A stretch of DNA of 64,000 nt, from NCBI GenBank assembly GCA_963822295.1, contig CAWGHD010000002.1:1612001-1676000 (forward strand). Direction: 5' to 3'. This document shows, in pieces, positions 27,056 to 36,210 of the stretch (positions within the stretch are counted from its first letter, which is position 1; each line of letters opens with the position of its first letter). This DNA comes from VRUE01 sp963822295. GTDB lineage: Bacteria; Actinomycetota; Thermoleophilia; Solirubrobacterales; 70-9. The position numbers and the translations under genes are program-made. A model generated the notes under the pieces. The model was not told the origin of the DNA and did not search any database. It saw only the letters and a program-made list of their open reading frames with translations.

Positions 27056-27193
27056 GGAATAGAAAGCTAGTTAGGACCGCCGTGACGGCCTGAACTCCAA
27101 CTCGAGGGCCACGGTTCTCAATCGGGGTTGGACCCAGCCGGTAAGATTGTCGAAAGCGAGTCTGGACCTTTCGATTCGCGACTAGGCGGAAAC

Positions 27194-27220
27194 CGCTGGT
27201 TCGAAACCAGCCGTGCCCAT
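27194..27220 (+). other. Internal att site between the two island elements
   Basis: This copy of the tRNA-Val 3' end has one change (GTGCCC for GCGCCC). Its left flank, TTCGCGAC..GGC..AA.CCGCTGG, resembles the flank of attR at 36422 and not that of the tRNA. It lies 15 bp past the helicase gene's stop. It has no 5' tRNA half, so it is not a tRNA gene. Confidence 0.8.
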
Positions 27221-27234
27221 CCGACTTCCCTCGG

Positions 27235-30200
27235 CTAGCGAGACCCGCCTGGGCTCGAACGCGACGTCAGCCGTACCCGGGCGGGCTCCTTCAGCCGACC
27301 GAGGAAACCTGTCACGGGGTCCTGGATCACCTGGACGTGCACCAGGCTCGGATCGGAGACGTTCAGCTGCCTCATCCCGCGCTCGACCGCTTCTTCGACC
27401 GACGAGCCCTCGACCTCGATGACCCGTGGCGGCGCAGGAGGCGCCTCGGTGCGGGGAGCGGAGGCTTTCCGCCGGGCGGGCCTTGGGGCCTTCGACTTGC
27501 TTGCCTGCGAGGTGACGCGGTCCGAGACGCTGTCACGTTGACCCTTCGGGGCTTGGAGCTTCTTGCCGATCCGTTCCGGGGGTGGCACCGACCCGGTGGC
27601 CGGGCCTACATACGCCAGGTCGAGGCGTTTGCGCTGCATGTCCAGAGACAGCACCCGGGCATCGATCAGCTGCCCTTCGCGGACCACCTCGCTTGGATGC
27701 GCGATACGTCGGGCGGCCAGGTGCCGCACGTGGATTGCGCCACCGAGGCCACGACCGAGATCGAGAAATACGAACGCAGGAATCAATTTCCTGACTTCCC
27801 CGGTCACGGTCTGCCCGATCGGGGGCGCTGAGACGAGCTCGGACCACGGGTCGCGGAGGCGCCTCTTTGCAGACACCGAAATCCGCCGTTTCTCGGCATC
27901 GAGGCTCAGGATCTCCAAGTCGACCGCCTCACCCACGGAGACGACCTGCTCGAGCGAATCGAGCCGGTCGAAGCTCGCCTCGGAGATCGGCAGCCGTCCC
28001 TCAAGCCCGGCGCCGAGATCGACGATCGCCAGGCGCCCGTCCGAGACCAGCTTGGCGACGGTGCCCGTGAAGTGCGACCCGACCGGATTCTCGGCGGAGA
28101 ATCGCTCGAACGGCGACGGCTGCAACGCTCGCAGCGACAGCGTCATCGTTCGCTGCTCGGGGTTCCCGGAGAGCACCTTCAGGGTGATCTCCTGCCCGAC
28201 TTCGATCAGATCGGGCGCCTTCACGCCCGGCTCCCAGCTGATCTCGCGCTTCGAAACCTGGACCTGGAGACCCGGGACCATTTCCACCCAGACGTTGCCG
28301 CTGTCCGGCATCTTCTTGACGGTGGCCTTGACGGTGCCGCCGGCCGGATGCGCCTCGATGAACTCGGGCGCCGGATCCGGCACGAGAGCGCGCGCCGAGC
28401 CGATCAGCTTGAGTTCATCAGCCCTGATCGCGGTCAACTCGAGGTCGATCTCATCGCCCACGGCGACATGATCGGCGGGGTCCTCACTGCGATCTCCCCA
28501 GCGCAGCTCCCCCGAGGGGATCTTGACCTCGAGACCCGCCTCCATCTCGACGTAGACATCGGAGCGGGAGATCGACGCGACGGTCCCGGTCAGGCGATCG
28601 CCCGGTTGGTGCTCGGAGACGAACGCCTCGAAGCGCTTGCGGCGTTGCTCGAGCGGGGTCTCGTCCGTCCGTTTGACGGCGAGGGCGCTGACGTCGACCT
28701 CGGTGATGCTCTCGGCGGGCGCGCTCTCGACCGGCCACAGGTGATGGCTGCGGGCCCAAAACGCCCAGACGTCGCGCTGCCAGGAAGGCGCTTCGTCGAG
28801 CGCGGCCAACATCTCCGCGATCGATCGATGGACCGGGGTGCCGGCTTTAGGAAGAATGCAATCCTCAGGACCCGCCGTGGGCGCGTCCTCGTCGGCTGCC
28901 TCCTCCTCCTCACCTTTGCCGTCACCCCCGCTACGTCCACGTCGGCTCATCTCACGCAGCTGCTTCTGCGTATCCTCTGCGCCCTTGAAGCGCAGCTGGC
29001 GATCTGCCTGTCTCAAGACCTCTGCCAGTGCTTCGAGGCCGACACCGCCGACCGCCAACGGCACGACGCTCTGCTTGAGCCGAAGGCGCACCGGGTCGCC
29101 CTCGGAAAAGGCCGGGGCGGCCGATCCCTCCTCGTCCTCATCTGACTCCTCGCCCTGTCCGGCGCTCAACTCGAAGAAATGCCGGACGCCGCTCGCCTTG
29201 TCGACGAGCGCGAGTTCGATCAGGGCCTTTCCGCGATCGTCCTGCGCGGTTATCACCCTGCCGATCGCCCATGGCTCGTGCCCGCCCTTGCCGCGGGCTC
29301 GGGGCAGCATCGACTGTGCCGGCGTGTCCCCGGCTCTTCGCAGGTGTGCGTGCAGCCCCTCGAGAAGGGTGATCGTCATCTGCCCCTTGGCTCCGGCCGG
29401 GACGGCGGTGGCGGCCAATCGGGCCCCTGGCTCGAGGCTGTCCAAGAGACCAAACGCGGACCGGTCCAGCGACATCCCGATCGCGCCATGGCGCTCTTGC
29501 GTACCCTTCCCGGCCTCGGCGATCACAAAGCGCCCACCACCGTCGACGCGGTAGAAGACCCGGACCTCGCCGGAATGGGTCTGGTCGGCCTCCCCCACCT
29601 CGATCTCGACGGCCTGGCCCGCGACGAGCTCGTCGTGTCCCCCGAGATCCTCCTCGTCGACCTCGGTCATCCCCCTGCATCTGATGATGCGGACCCGCGG
29701 CTCGCCGCCATCCATCTCGTAGGAGACCACCTCGTACCACTCTCCGTCGACGATCCGCTCGTCTGACCTGAGCTCGATCGCGACGCCGCCGAGCGGATCC
29801 CGTGTCTCCTGCACCCAGCCGGCGAGCACGTCGACCGACTTCCCGTGCCCGGCAACGAACATCTTCTCGCGGCATTGCGCCTCACGCCCCGAGCGGCAGT
29901 ACACACAGGCTCCGCACGACACCGCATCGCCGCTTCGCGCATCGGCGTTGGCGAACCGGCGCTGCTCGGCGGCGTCGTCGTCGACCCCTCGCTTGACGAC
30001 TCGTTGGATCTCACCGTCTATGTCGGCCTTGGTCCCATCGGTGTCCTCGGCGTCAAAGCGCCGGCGCCGGCGCTTCTTGCGGCGCGCGGACCCATCCTGC
30101 TCGAGCTCGAGCTCGGTAGGTGGCCGCTCGCTCGGCTCGACGGCCTCCAAGACCGAGTCGACGAGGCCGACGTCATCCGAGTCGGCGGAGATGCGCAGCC

Positions 30201-33054
30201 GGCTGCCGACGGGGTGGCGCGCCATCAGGGTCAGCGCTCCGTTTCGCCGCGGATCCGGCGGTGCCGACTTGTGGAACTCGAGGACGAGGTTCATCGCGTC
30301 GCGGACACCGGTCGCCTGGTCCTCGGCACGAGCATCGGGCACGGCGATCAGGCTGGAGATGAACCGCTCGCCATCGTCGTCGCGGCGGCGCAGGGCAATG
30401 ACGAGCGGGTGATCGCGGCCGGTGAGGGCGTCGCGCTCCAGCTCGTGAGGGAGGGCGGCCTCGCCCTCCGCGTCGATCGGGACGTAGGCGCCGTTGCTCT
30501 CCCGTCGGTACGCCATGGCCCCCATGGTTCGGCCGATCACGCGACGGGCGCGGTCGAGAAGCGCGGGCTCGATGAATCGCTTCACCTCCTCCTTCATCGC
30601 CGGAGATAGGGCCCCCAGTGCCTCCTGGCGGAGTTGGGTGGCGCCCAGCAGCACCTCGTTGCTCACCCACCATTGCCGCGCCCACGCGCGCCGGCGTTCG
30701 GAGTCCTGCCAGGGTGGCGCCTCCTGGTCGGCACGTTCCCATCCTGCGCAGATCAGCATGACGAGCTCTGCGTCGTCTTCCGCAAGGCTCGCCAGGCCGC
30801 GGTGACGACGGGCCGCCTCGAGGCGCCACTCGACGGGCCAATCGTAGTCATCGACGAGAAGTCCCTTCTGCCCGACTAGCCGCTCGTTCTCGAGCAGCGC
30901 GAGGATCGTCACCACCTCGGGGACACACGCGAGACGGTCCGCGTAGAGGATCGACATCGCGCTCGCCGTCGACCCGAAGCCGGAGAGGCGGGAGACCTCT
31001 CGACCAAAGGTGGTGGGATGCCCGTCGATGTCCACGGCGCCGCCACCGCGAAGCGCCAGGTCCGCGCGGTCGAGCTCACGCAGGAAGGTTTCGCGCGCCG
31101 CTTCACCGGCGGCGTCGAGGGTCGAGTTGGTGGGCCTGAAAGCCGCCGGCCAGGGGAACGCCTTTACGTCGTCGATCCCGCCGACGCGGGCGGTCATGAT
31201 CAGCGCTTCGAGGTTCTCCCGCGCGGAGCCGGGCGGCGTGTCCTCGTCGAGCTTGGCGAACTGCTCCTTGGTGTAGAGAGGGAACACCCAACCCGGTGCC
31301 TTGCGACCGACGCGTCCCCATCGCTGCTTGATGCCCGCCTGGCTATGCGGCTTGGTCGGAATGCCACCGACGGCCAGCTCGGGATTCCACTCGGACTGAG
31401 CTATCAGACCGGAGTCGACGACGAACCTCACACCCTCCACCGTCAACGAGGTCTCGGCGAGATTGGTGGAGATCACGATCTTCCGTTTCGAACCCTTCTT
31501 GCGTGCGGAAAGCGCGTCGTCCTTTTCCTTGTCGGACAACGACGACAACAGCCCCAACACGTCGGCGCGATCCCCGAGCGCGGCCCTGATCTTGTCGCAC
31601 GCGTATCCGATTTTCTTGCCGGTGGGAAGGAATCCCAGGATGTCGCCAAATATTTTGAATTCGTCGAGTTCCGTGCCGAGCTTGATGACGAAGTCCGCGA
31701 GGACGTCGGGCATCTCGGTCTTCCAGTCCTCGACGGCTACGTACCCCTCGAACCGCAGCCCGAGGAGCTTCTTGGTGGTCTCATGGAGATCCTCTTCGTA
31801 GCCGACGTCCCCTCCCTCGGAGACCGGCTTGGTGTTCTCCACCTCCTGCTCCTTCAGGGGCGGAGCCAGACGGGTGGGCCAATGGGTGCGGATGAACCGC
31901 TGTTCGTCCACGACCGGCTCCTCGACGACCGGCCAGAGCTCGGGGTCCCACCCGCTGTCAGAGAAGAACGCCTTCTCCCTGTCGGTCGGCGTGTCGAGCC
32001 CAGGGAACAGCGGCATCCCGTAGCCGACGCTCTTGACAGCCGGAATTTCCTTTACGGCGACGACGTCCGGGCCGCCGAAATACTCCTCGTAGAAGTCGAC
32101 ATTGAACGTCGCCGAGGTGATGATCACCCGAAGGTGGGGGTACTTGCTGAGGTCCCGGCGTAGGTACCCCATGATGAAGTCGATGTTGGTGTTCCGCTCG
32201 TGGGCCTCGTCGACGATCACCGTCCCGATCCGGCTTAGGCGACCATCCCGGAGCCAATTAATCATGGTGCCGTCGGTGACGAAGACGAGCTGGCACCCCT
32301 CGTCATGGTTGCGATCGCCGGAGACCTGGTAGCCGACCGGGTATCCGGGTCCCACACCGGTGCCGGACAACTTGGTCCCGACGAACGTCGCCACACCCGT
32401 GGCCGCGGCCACCCGCGGCTCGGTGACGACTATCGGGCCCGCCGCGGCTAACTGGTAGATCCCGCGCGGGGGTACGGGGACGCCGAGCTTCTCGCATTCC
32501 TCCTCGGACGGAGGGTCCATCAGCCGATACGGGCCGAAGGTCGACTTGCCGGTCCCGGTCCCGGCCTTGAGGACCAAGACCCTGTGGGAGCGCAGGAGAT
32601 CGAGGATCTCGACGATGTCCTGATCGTTCATGCCGAACTCGAACTTGGAGAGGCTCTTCTCGGCCGGGTCGGGCTCGTGGGAACCGGGTAGTGGCCCCAG
32701 GCCTCCGAGCGGGCCGGTCGGGTTCTCGCGATCGGCAACCTCGCCGACGGTCGCCAGGTCGACGTATGCCACCGCCATTCCCTCCGTGTGCCTGCCGTGC
32801 TTGCGCCGATGCTCGATGCAGCGGTCAGAGCGCGAGCCGCCCCGGTCGAGCTTTCGCACTGCATCGTTCTCCGGATAGGTGAACGTCGCCGACTTTCCGC
32901 GAAGCGCACTGCGCAGCTTCTTCGCGCGCTTGGGATCGGCTGCCTCCACCTCGCGCTCGAGCGCCTCGATTTCGCGCTGGCAGTCCTTGCACACAGCAAC
33001 CCGCATCGCTGTGTGCGAGCGTCCCCGCCGGGGCTCGGCTACCTCGTCGCCCAT
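27235..33054 (-). CDS. Giant DEAH-box helicase with Cys clusters, four S1 domains and a Jag-N domain
   Basis: The product has 1939 residues. In order: an N-terminal Cys/His cluster (Cys22, Cys25, Cys79, His82); a DEAH helicase core of the HrpA type with Walker A GTGTGKST (165-172), DEAHER (282-287), SAT (314-316), STNLAETSLT (529-538) and QRWGRVGR (577-584); helicase-associated helical domains to about 970; a basic patch RRKKRRRRR; a CGACVYC...C cluster (Cys1047, 1050, 1053, 1061); an unassigned beta region; four S1 RNA-binding domains (about 1484-1555, 1570-1643, 1657-1731, 1745-1816); and a C-terminal Jag-N-like domain (1877-1930, with GFLGRLKEPARVRL). This implies an ATP-driven enzyme acting on structured RNA or ribosome-bound RNA. 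It overlaps the upstream gene by 16 bp. I know no characterised protein with this architecture. Confidence 0.85.
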   Translation of the reverse strand: MGDEVAEPRRGRSHTAMRVAVCKDCQREIEALEREVEAADPKRAKKLRSALRGKSATFTYPENDAVRKLDRGGSRSDRCIEHRRKHGRHTEGMAVAYVDLATVGEVADRENPTGPLGGLGPLPGSHEPDPAEKSLSKFEFGMNDQDIVEILDLLRSHRVLVLKAGTGTGKSTFGPYRLMDPPSEEECEKLGVPVPPRGIYQLAAAGPIVVTEPRVAAATGVATFVGTKLSGTGVGPGYPVGYQVSGDRNHDEGCQLVFVTDGTMINWLRDGRLSRIGTVIVDEAHERNTNIDFIMGYLRRDLSKYPHLRVIITSATFNVDFYEEYFGGPDVVAVKEIPAVKSVGYGMPLFPGLDTPTDREKAFFSDSGWDPELWPVVEEPVVDEQRFIRTHWPTRLAPPLKEQEVENTKPVSEGGDVGYEEDLHETTKKLLGLRFEGYVAVEDWKTEMPDVLADFVIKLGTELDEFKIFGDILGFLPTGKKIGYACDKIRAALGDRADVLGLLSSLSDKEKDDALSARKKGSKRKIVISTNLAETSLTVEGVRFVVDSGLIAQSEWNPELAVGGIPTKPHSQAGIKQRWGRVGRKAPGWVFPLYTKEQFAKLDEDTPPGSARENLEALIMTARVGGIDDVKAFPWPAAFRPTNSTLDAAGEAARETFLRELDRADLALRGGGAVDIDGHPTTFGREVSRLSGFGSTASAMSILYADRLACVPEVVTILALLENERLVGQKGLLVDDYDWPVEWRLEAARRHRGLASLAEDDAELVMLICAGWERADQEAPPWQDSERRRAWARQWWVSNEVLLGATQLRQEALGALSPAMKEEVKRFIEPALLDRARRVIGRTMGAMAYRRESNGAYVPIDAEGEAALPHELERDALTGRDHPLVIALRRRDDDGERFISSLIAVPDARAEDQATGVRDAMNLVLEFHKSAPPDPRRNGALTLMARHPVGSRLRISADSDDVGLVDSVLEAVEPSERPPTELELEQDGSARRKKRRRRRFDAEDTDGTKADIDGEIQRVVKRGVDDDAAEQRRFANADARSGDAVSCGACVYCRSGREAQCREKMFVAGHGKSVDVLAGWVQETRDPLGGVAIELRSDERIVDGEWYEVVSYEMDGGEPRVRIIRCRGMTEVDEEDLGGHDELVAGQAVEIEVGEADQTHSGEVRVFYRVDGGGRFVIAEAGKGTQERHGAIGMSLDRSAFGLLDSLEPGARLAATAVPAGAKGQMTITLLEGLHAHLRRAGDTPAQSMLPRARGKGGHEPWAIGRVITAQDDRGKALIELALVDKASGVRHFFELSAGQGEESDEDEEGSAAPAFSEGDPVRLRLKQSVVPLAVGGVGLEALAEVLRQADRQLRFKGAEDTQKQLREMSRRGRSGGDGKGEEEEAADEDAPTAGPEDCILPKAGTPVHRSIAEMLAALDEAPSWQRDVWAFWARSHHLWPVESAPAESITEVDVSALAVKRTDETPLEQRRKRFEAFVSEHQPGDRLTGTVASISRSDVYVEMEAGLEVKIPSGELRWGDRSEDPADHVAVGDEIDLELTAIRADELKLIGSARALVPDPAPEFIEAHPAGGTVKATVKKMPDSGNVWVEMVPGLQVQVSKREISWEPGVKAPDLIEVGQEITLKVLSGNPEQRTMTLSLRALQPSPFERFSAENPVGSHFTGTVAKLVSDGRLAIVDLGAGLEGRLPISEASFDRLDSLEQVVSVGEAVDLEILSLDAEKRRISVSAKRRLRDPWSELVSAPPIGQTVTGEVRKLIPAFVFLDLGRGLGGAIHVRHLAARRIAHPSEVVREGQLIDARVLSLDMQRKRLDLAYVGPATGSVPPPERIGKKLQAPKGQRDSVSDRVTSQASKSKAPRPARRKASAPRTEAPPAPPRVIEVEGSSVEEAVERGMRQLNVSDPSLVHVQVIQDPVTGFLGRLKEPARVRLTSRSSPGGSR

Positions 33055-34145
33055 ACCGCTCCCTCGCGAAACCCGGCGCTGGTGACGGGGCCTACGCGCC
33101 GGCTCTCCGGCTTCGGTTGCCGATTCTGTTCGCGGCCTCCACGGCGCGGCCTGGGCGGCCGAGGGCTCTGAAAGAACATCGGCGTGACCGCGAGGGTCCC
33201 CGGATGGTCGATGAGGTGGTGGACCACCGCGCGGTAGAAACCGACTATCGCGGTGTCCAGCCCCGTCTGGTAGATGCGCAGGTGAAGTGGCCTGGAGCCA
33301 TCGCCGGTGAGGGCGAGCAGCTGCTCGCGGCTGGTATCGAACACGAGGTCATCGGTGTCCGCCGCCGGTCGCGGCCGGGAGATCTCCGCGTTGCGCAGAA
33401 AGGCGCCGTCGACGACGGCGTCCATCTCGGTGTGGCGGATCGAGAGCAACGCGAGGCGTAGCTCTTCGAAGCCGGACGGAGCGCCGGCAGCGAGTTTCAG
33501 CGAGCGCAACGGAAAGGGATGCTTGGACCGGGATCCGTCCCGGTACTCGATCGGCACGTCCGCACGCTGGCCTCGCTGGCCGACGTAGAACCGCAGTGTC
33601 TCGGTCAGGACCGTGTTTTGGATGTCGCTCGGCGAAACCGATCCGGTGCCGCCGGCCAGGCATTCCTTGATCTGCGCTTCGAAGCGCTCTTGCACGGCGC
33701 GCGCCCCCCTCGCCCCGGTCTTCGACTTCCAGACCTCGATCGGCTCCGGGATCGGCTTGGCCTTCGGCTTCGTGGCGGCCGGCGCGGCGCCGGAGAGGAG
33801 TGGCGTGCGGACCGTCGCCAGGATGCCATCGGCGTCGAGCACCGCCTGGAATCGCTCGCGCCAGGCGGGAGGGATGAACGCCAGGTCGTCTGCGTCGGTG
33901 GAGGTGAGCACCCCGGGCGCATCAACCGTGGTCGAGACGGCGACCGACACCGCGTCGTCGTCGTCGCGCCGTACGTAGGCCCACTGCTCGAGCTGCGCGG
34001 AGAGCGCCTCGAATCGCGCCACGTCGGCTCGATCGCCGGCAACCGCCTTCCCTGCCCTCGCCCGAGCAGACGCGATGTCCGCGACGAGCAGTCGGCGATC
34101 TCCGTCGATGGGGGCGGCGACGGCGATGACCTGCTCCCGGCTCAT
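33039..34145 (-). CDS. Unknown protein, third gene of the helicase operon
   Basis: The product has 368 residues from ATG at 34145, which overlaps the previous stop (ATGA); the open frame extends upstream but only as antisense-like Arg-rich sequence. The N-terminus (MSREQVIAVAAPIDGDRR) begins a helical region. A Pro/Lys-rich linker (KPKAKPIPEP) near 165 leads to a domain with a beta-rich LRLALLSIRHTEMDAVVDGAFLRNAEI core, and the last 35 residues are Arg/Pro-rich (PRPPRPRRGGREQNRQPKPE). The basic tail could bind RNA. I recognise no family. It ends inside the helicase gene's first codons, so its production is tied to that of the helicase. Confidence 0.6.
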   Translation of the reverse strand: MSREQVIAVAAPIDGDRRLLVADIASARARAGKAVAGDRADVARFEALSAQLEQWAYVRRDDDDAVSVAVSTTVDAPGVLTSTDADDLAFIPPAWRERFQAVLDADGILATVRTPLLSGAAPAATKPKAKPIPEPIEVWKSKTGARGARAVQERFEAQIKECLAGGTGSVSPSDIQNTVLTETLRFYVGQRGQRADVPIEYRDGSRSKHPFPLRSLKLAAGAPSGFEELRLALLSIRHTEMDAVVDGAFLRNAEISRPRPAADTDDLVFDTSREQLLALTGDGSRPLHLRIYQTGLDTAIVGFYRAVVHHLIDHPGTLAVTPMFFQSPRPPRPRRGGREQNRQPKPESRRVGPVTSAGFREGAVWATR

Positions 34146-35605
34146 GCGCGAGAGATCCGGGAGGAAGTGAGGTTGGCCTCCACCGCCTTGTCGAGATCGG
34201 CCAGCCGATCGGGGCAGTAGGCGACGACGACCTCGTCGGGCAGATCGTCGGGCAGATCGGTGCCTCGCGGCACGGCCAGCACCGCGAGATCCTCGCCCGC
34301 GGCGGTCAGGAGCGCTTCGACCGTGTCGGGGGTGAGCAGCGAACGGAACGCGGCGACAACGCGTCCCGTCGACGGCACCGCCCGGCGGTTCGCAACCCAC
34401 GGGAGTTGCTCATCCTCTGCGAGGCCAGTGAAGGCGACGGTCGCCGTCTCGCCGTCCACCGACCACACAACCCCGCGGGCACGATCCTCGACCACGCGGG
34501 CACCCTTGTCGGCGGCCGCGGCGTCCGTTCCGTTGACGCACCGGAAGAACATGCCGGCTATCAGCGCTGTCCGGCAGGCCTCCGCCTCGGCCTGCCGGGC
34601 CGAACGGTGTTCCCAGTTCGCCCCTCCCTCCAAGATCGAAGTCACCCGGGGGGAGACCGCGAGGAGCCAGTCGAGTTCGATGTCGCGCCAGATCGGCTTG
34701 AGAAGCGTGAAGTAGAGGCGCTCGGGTTTGACTCCAGTGGTCGCGATGGCGGTATCGACCCGCTTGCGCAACTCGGCCGGCATCGGGGTGACCGCACGGA
34801 ACAACTCGCGGGCCTCCCGGGGTGAGATCGAGGCCTCGTCATCGACACCGATGTCGACCCCCACGGTCCGCGCAAACCGCTGCAAGCTTGCCGGCACGCC
34901 GCGCTCGGGATGACCGCTGTATTTGCGTTTCTTTCTCTCCACGGACACCATTGCCGGACGGTCGAACCGGATCTCCATCGTCCCGCCGTTCTGAAAGGCG
35001 TCGCACAGCGTGATCACCGCGAGAGCCCGGTTGCCCTCGTGCGTCGCGACGTGTGCCACCTCGCAGGTCTGCCAGGCCAGCACCGCGAGCCCGTCGATGC
35101 TCGCGTCCTGTGCGATCGCGGCGAGGGCCACGATCACGTTTTGGCAGGCAACGCGAATCGGCCTCAGGACAAACGTGCGGGGCCGCTTCTCGTGCGTCAG
35201 GTGGGACTCCGAGTAGGCGGGCCCGATCTCGTCGAGAATGCGGTCGTAGCCGGCTTTGCGAGCCTTCAGCTCCCGGTCGAGCCCCGACACGTAGAGCAAG
35301 GGGTGCAGATCCAAAAGCGCCGCCTGGTACTCGGGCGCGACCGGGTCCAGAAACCAGCGACGCACCGTTCCAGACTCCGGTCCGTCGGCCACGACCACGG
35401 CGATCGACGCCTCGTCGATCGCGCAGAGGGGGATCAGGCTCTCCGGAGCAGGGTCCGTTCCGGAGTCGAGCAGATCGAACCCCTGCTCGAGGCTGAACTC
35501 CCCGTTGACGGGCGCGGGCGTAAAGAGCACGTCCCGAACCTCATCCGACCACTTGTTGGCGTAGATGGCGCCGAGTGCGTACCTGACATCGTCAGGCTCG
35601 GTCAT
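34142..35605 (-). CDS. Unknown protein, second gene of the helicase operon
   Basis: The product has 487 residues from ATG at 35605, overlapping the first gene's stop as ATGA. The segment ESLIPLCAIDEASIAVVVADG (residues 56-76) faintly recalls a SUKH/SMI1-type domain, where 'iPfa.dgggd' precedes beta strands, but the rest does not clearly follow it. There are several helical stretches and no nuclease or ATPase motif that I can see. Its context between two unknown genes and the helicase suggests a subunit or a sensor. I assign no function. Confidence 0.6.
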   Translation of the reverse strand: MTEPDDVRYALGAIYANKWSDEVRDVLFTPAPVNGEFSLEQGFDLLDSGTDPAPESLIPLCAIDEASIAVVVADGPESGTVRRWFLDPVAPEYQAALLDLHPLLYVSGLDRELKARKAGYDRILDEIGPAYSESHLTHEKRPRTFVLRPIRVACQNVIVALAAIAQDASIDGLAVLAWQTCEVAHVATHEGNRALAVITLCDAFQNGGTMEIRFDRPAMVSVERKKRKYSGHPERGVPASLQRFARTVGVDIGVDDEASISPREARELFRAVTPMPAELRKRVDTAIATTGVKPERLYFTLLKPIWRDIELDWLLAVSPRVTSILEGGANWEHRSARQAEAEACRTALIAGMFFRCVNGTDAAAADKGARVVEDRARGVVWSVDGETATVAFTGLAEDEQLPWVANRRAVPSTGRVVAAFRSLLTPDTVEALLTAAGEDLAVLAVPRGTDLPDDLPDEVVVAYCPDRLADLDKAVEANLTSSRISRA

Positions 35606-36129
35606 CGCATGCGCGCTCTCAGGGCATCCGTCAGGAGGTCGACCGCCGCGTTGACCTCGTTGCCGGTGGCACCGACCAGAGCGATTTTCTCACTATGCCG
35701 ATTTTCCTCGCCGAGGGAGATGTGAAGTCGAACCTCGTCATTGAGCTCGTCATGGAAGACGTGAACGTGCGCTCGTGAGAAGGTCAGATCACCGTCCGGG
35801 CTGATGTAATGGTCGAACAAACCGGCGCTCTCCTTTGGCCGATTTTCGTCAGTTTTCGAGTAGTAGTCCTGCTTTTTCCCACGCTTCGGCGCAGTGGGGT
35901 ATTGCCTACTCGATGTCGCGGACTGCGCTTCTCGGAGCCGCTTCTCAGACGCGGCCTTGACCTGCGCCGGCGACATACGGACGCTTTTGTAGCCCTTCCT
36001 CCCTTTAGCCGCCTTGGCGGTACGGGCAGGTCCTCTTGCAAGTCGCTCCCTGACACTGTTCCGCACACCCTGCCCGGAAGGCTGAGAGGAGAGGTATGAG
36101 CTGCTGACGTTGTTGTTCCCACAGGCCAC
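35602..36129 (-). CDS. Small basic protein, first gene of the helicase operon
   Basis: The product has 175 residues from GTG at 36129 (a shorter version could start at a later Met or Val). The first 95 residues are Ser/Lys/Arg-rich and probably disordered (ERLARGPARTAKAAKGRKG). The last 75 form a compact alpha/beta piece (DGDLTFSRAHVHVFHDELNDEVRLHISLG). No signal peptide or transmembrane segment is present. The basic tail suggests nucleic-acid binding. Its TGA overlaps the next gene's ATG. I do not recognise a family. Confidence 0.6.
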   Translation of the reverse strand: MACGNNNVSSSYLSSQPSGQGVRNSVRERLARGPARTAKAAKGRKGYKSVRMSPAQVKAASEKRLREAQSATSSRQYPTAPKRGKKQDYYSKTDENRPKESAGLFDHYISPDGDLTFSRAHVHVFHDELNDEVRLHISLGEENRHSEKIALVGATGNEVNAAVDLLTDALRARMR

Positions 36130-36181
36130 GGGACGACGATCCTAGCTCGTCTTTAGCCGACTGCAACGACCGCGTTCTCGG

Positions 36182-36210
36182 CTTAGATTCGAGACGTACT
36201 CAAGTCTCAA
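36182..36210 (-). promoter_or_regulatory. Candidate promoter of the helicase operon with an inverted repeat
   Basis: On the minus strand TTGAGA (5 of 6 to TTGACA) is followed after 17 nt by TCTAAG (4 of 6 to TATAAT), 53 nt before the GTG at 36129. The spacer holds an imperfect inverted repeat, GAGAC ... GTCTC (outer arms TTGAGAC and GTCTCGAA), which could be an operator. Confidence 0.45.

Larger units (their letters stand above)
16163..27220. mobile_element. Genomic island element 1 (integrase plus defence-like genes)
   Basis: It is bounded by the tRNA-Val attL and the internal repeat at 27194-27220. It contains a tyrosine integrase beside attL, a leftward five-gene operon rich in nuclease domains (17489-24805) and a rightward TIR-like/nuclease pair (24987-27055). 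The TIR pair has visibly lower GC and different codon use from the neighbouring core. No replication, conjugation or phage structural genes are seen, so it is a non-conjugative integrative element or a defence island. Confidence 0.75.

Noticed and set aside
27194..27220. tRNA-like match at the internal att, and the same at 36422
   Set aside because: Only the T arm and acceptor 3' side are present; D arm, anticodon arm and 5' acceptor are missing, so these are attachment cores, not tRNA genes.
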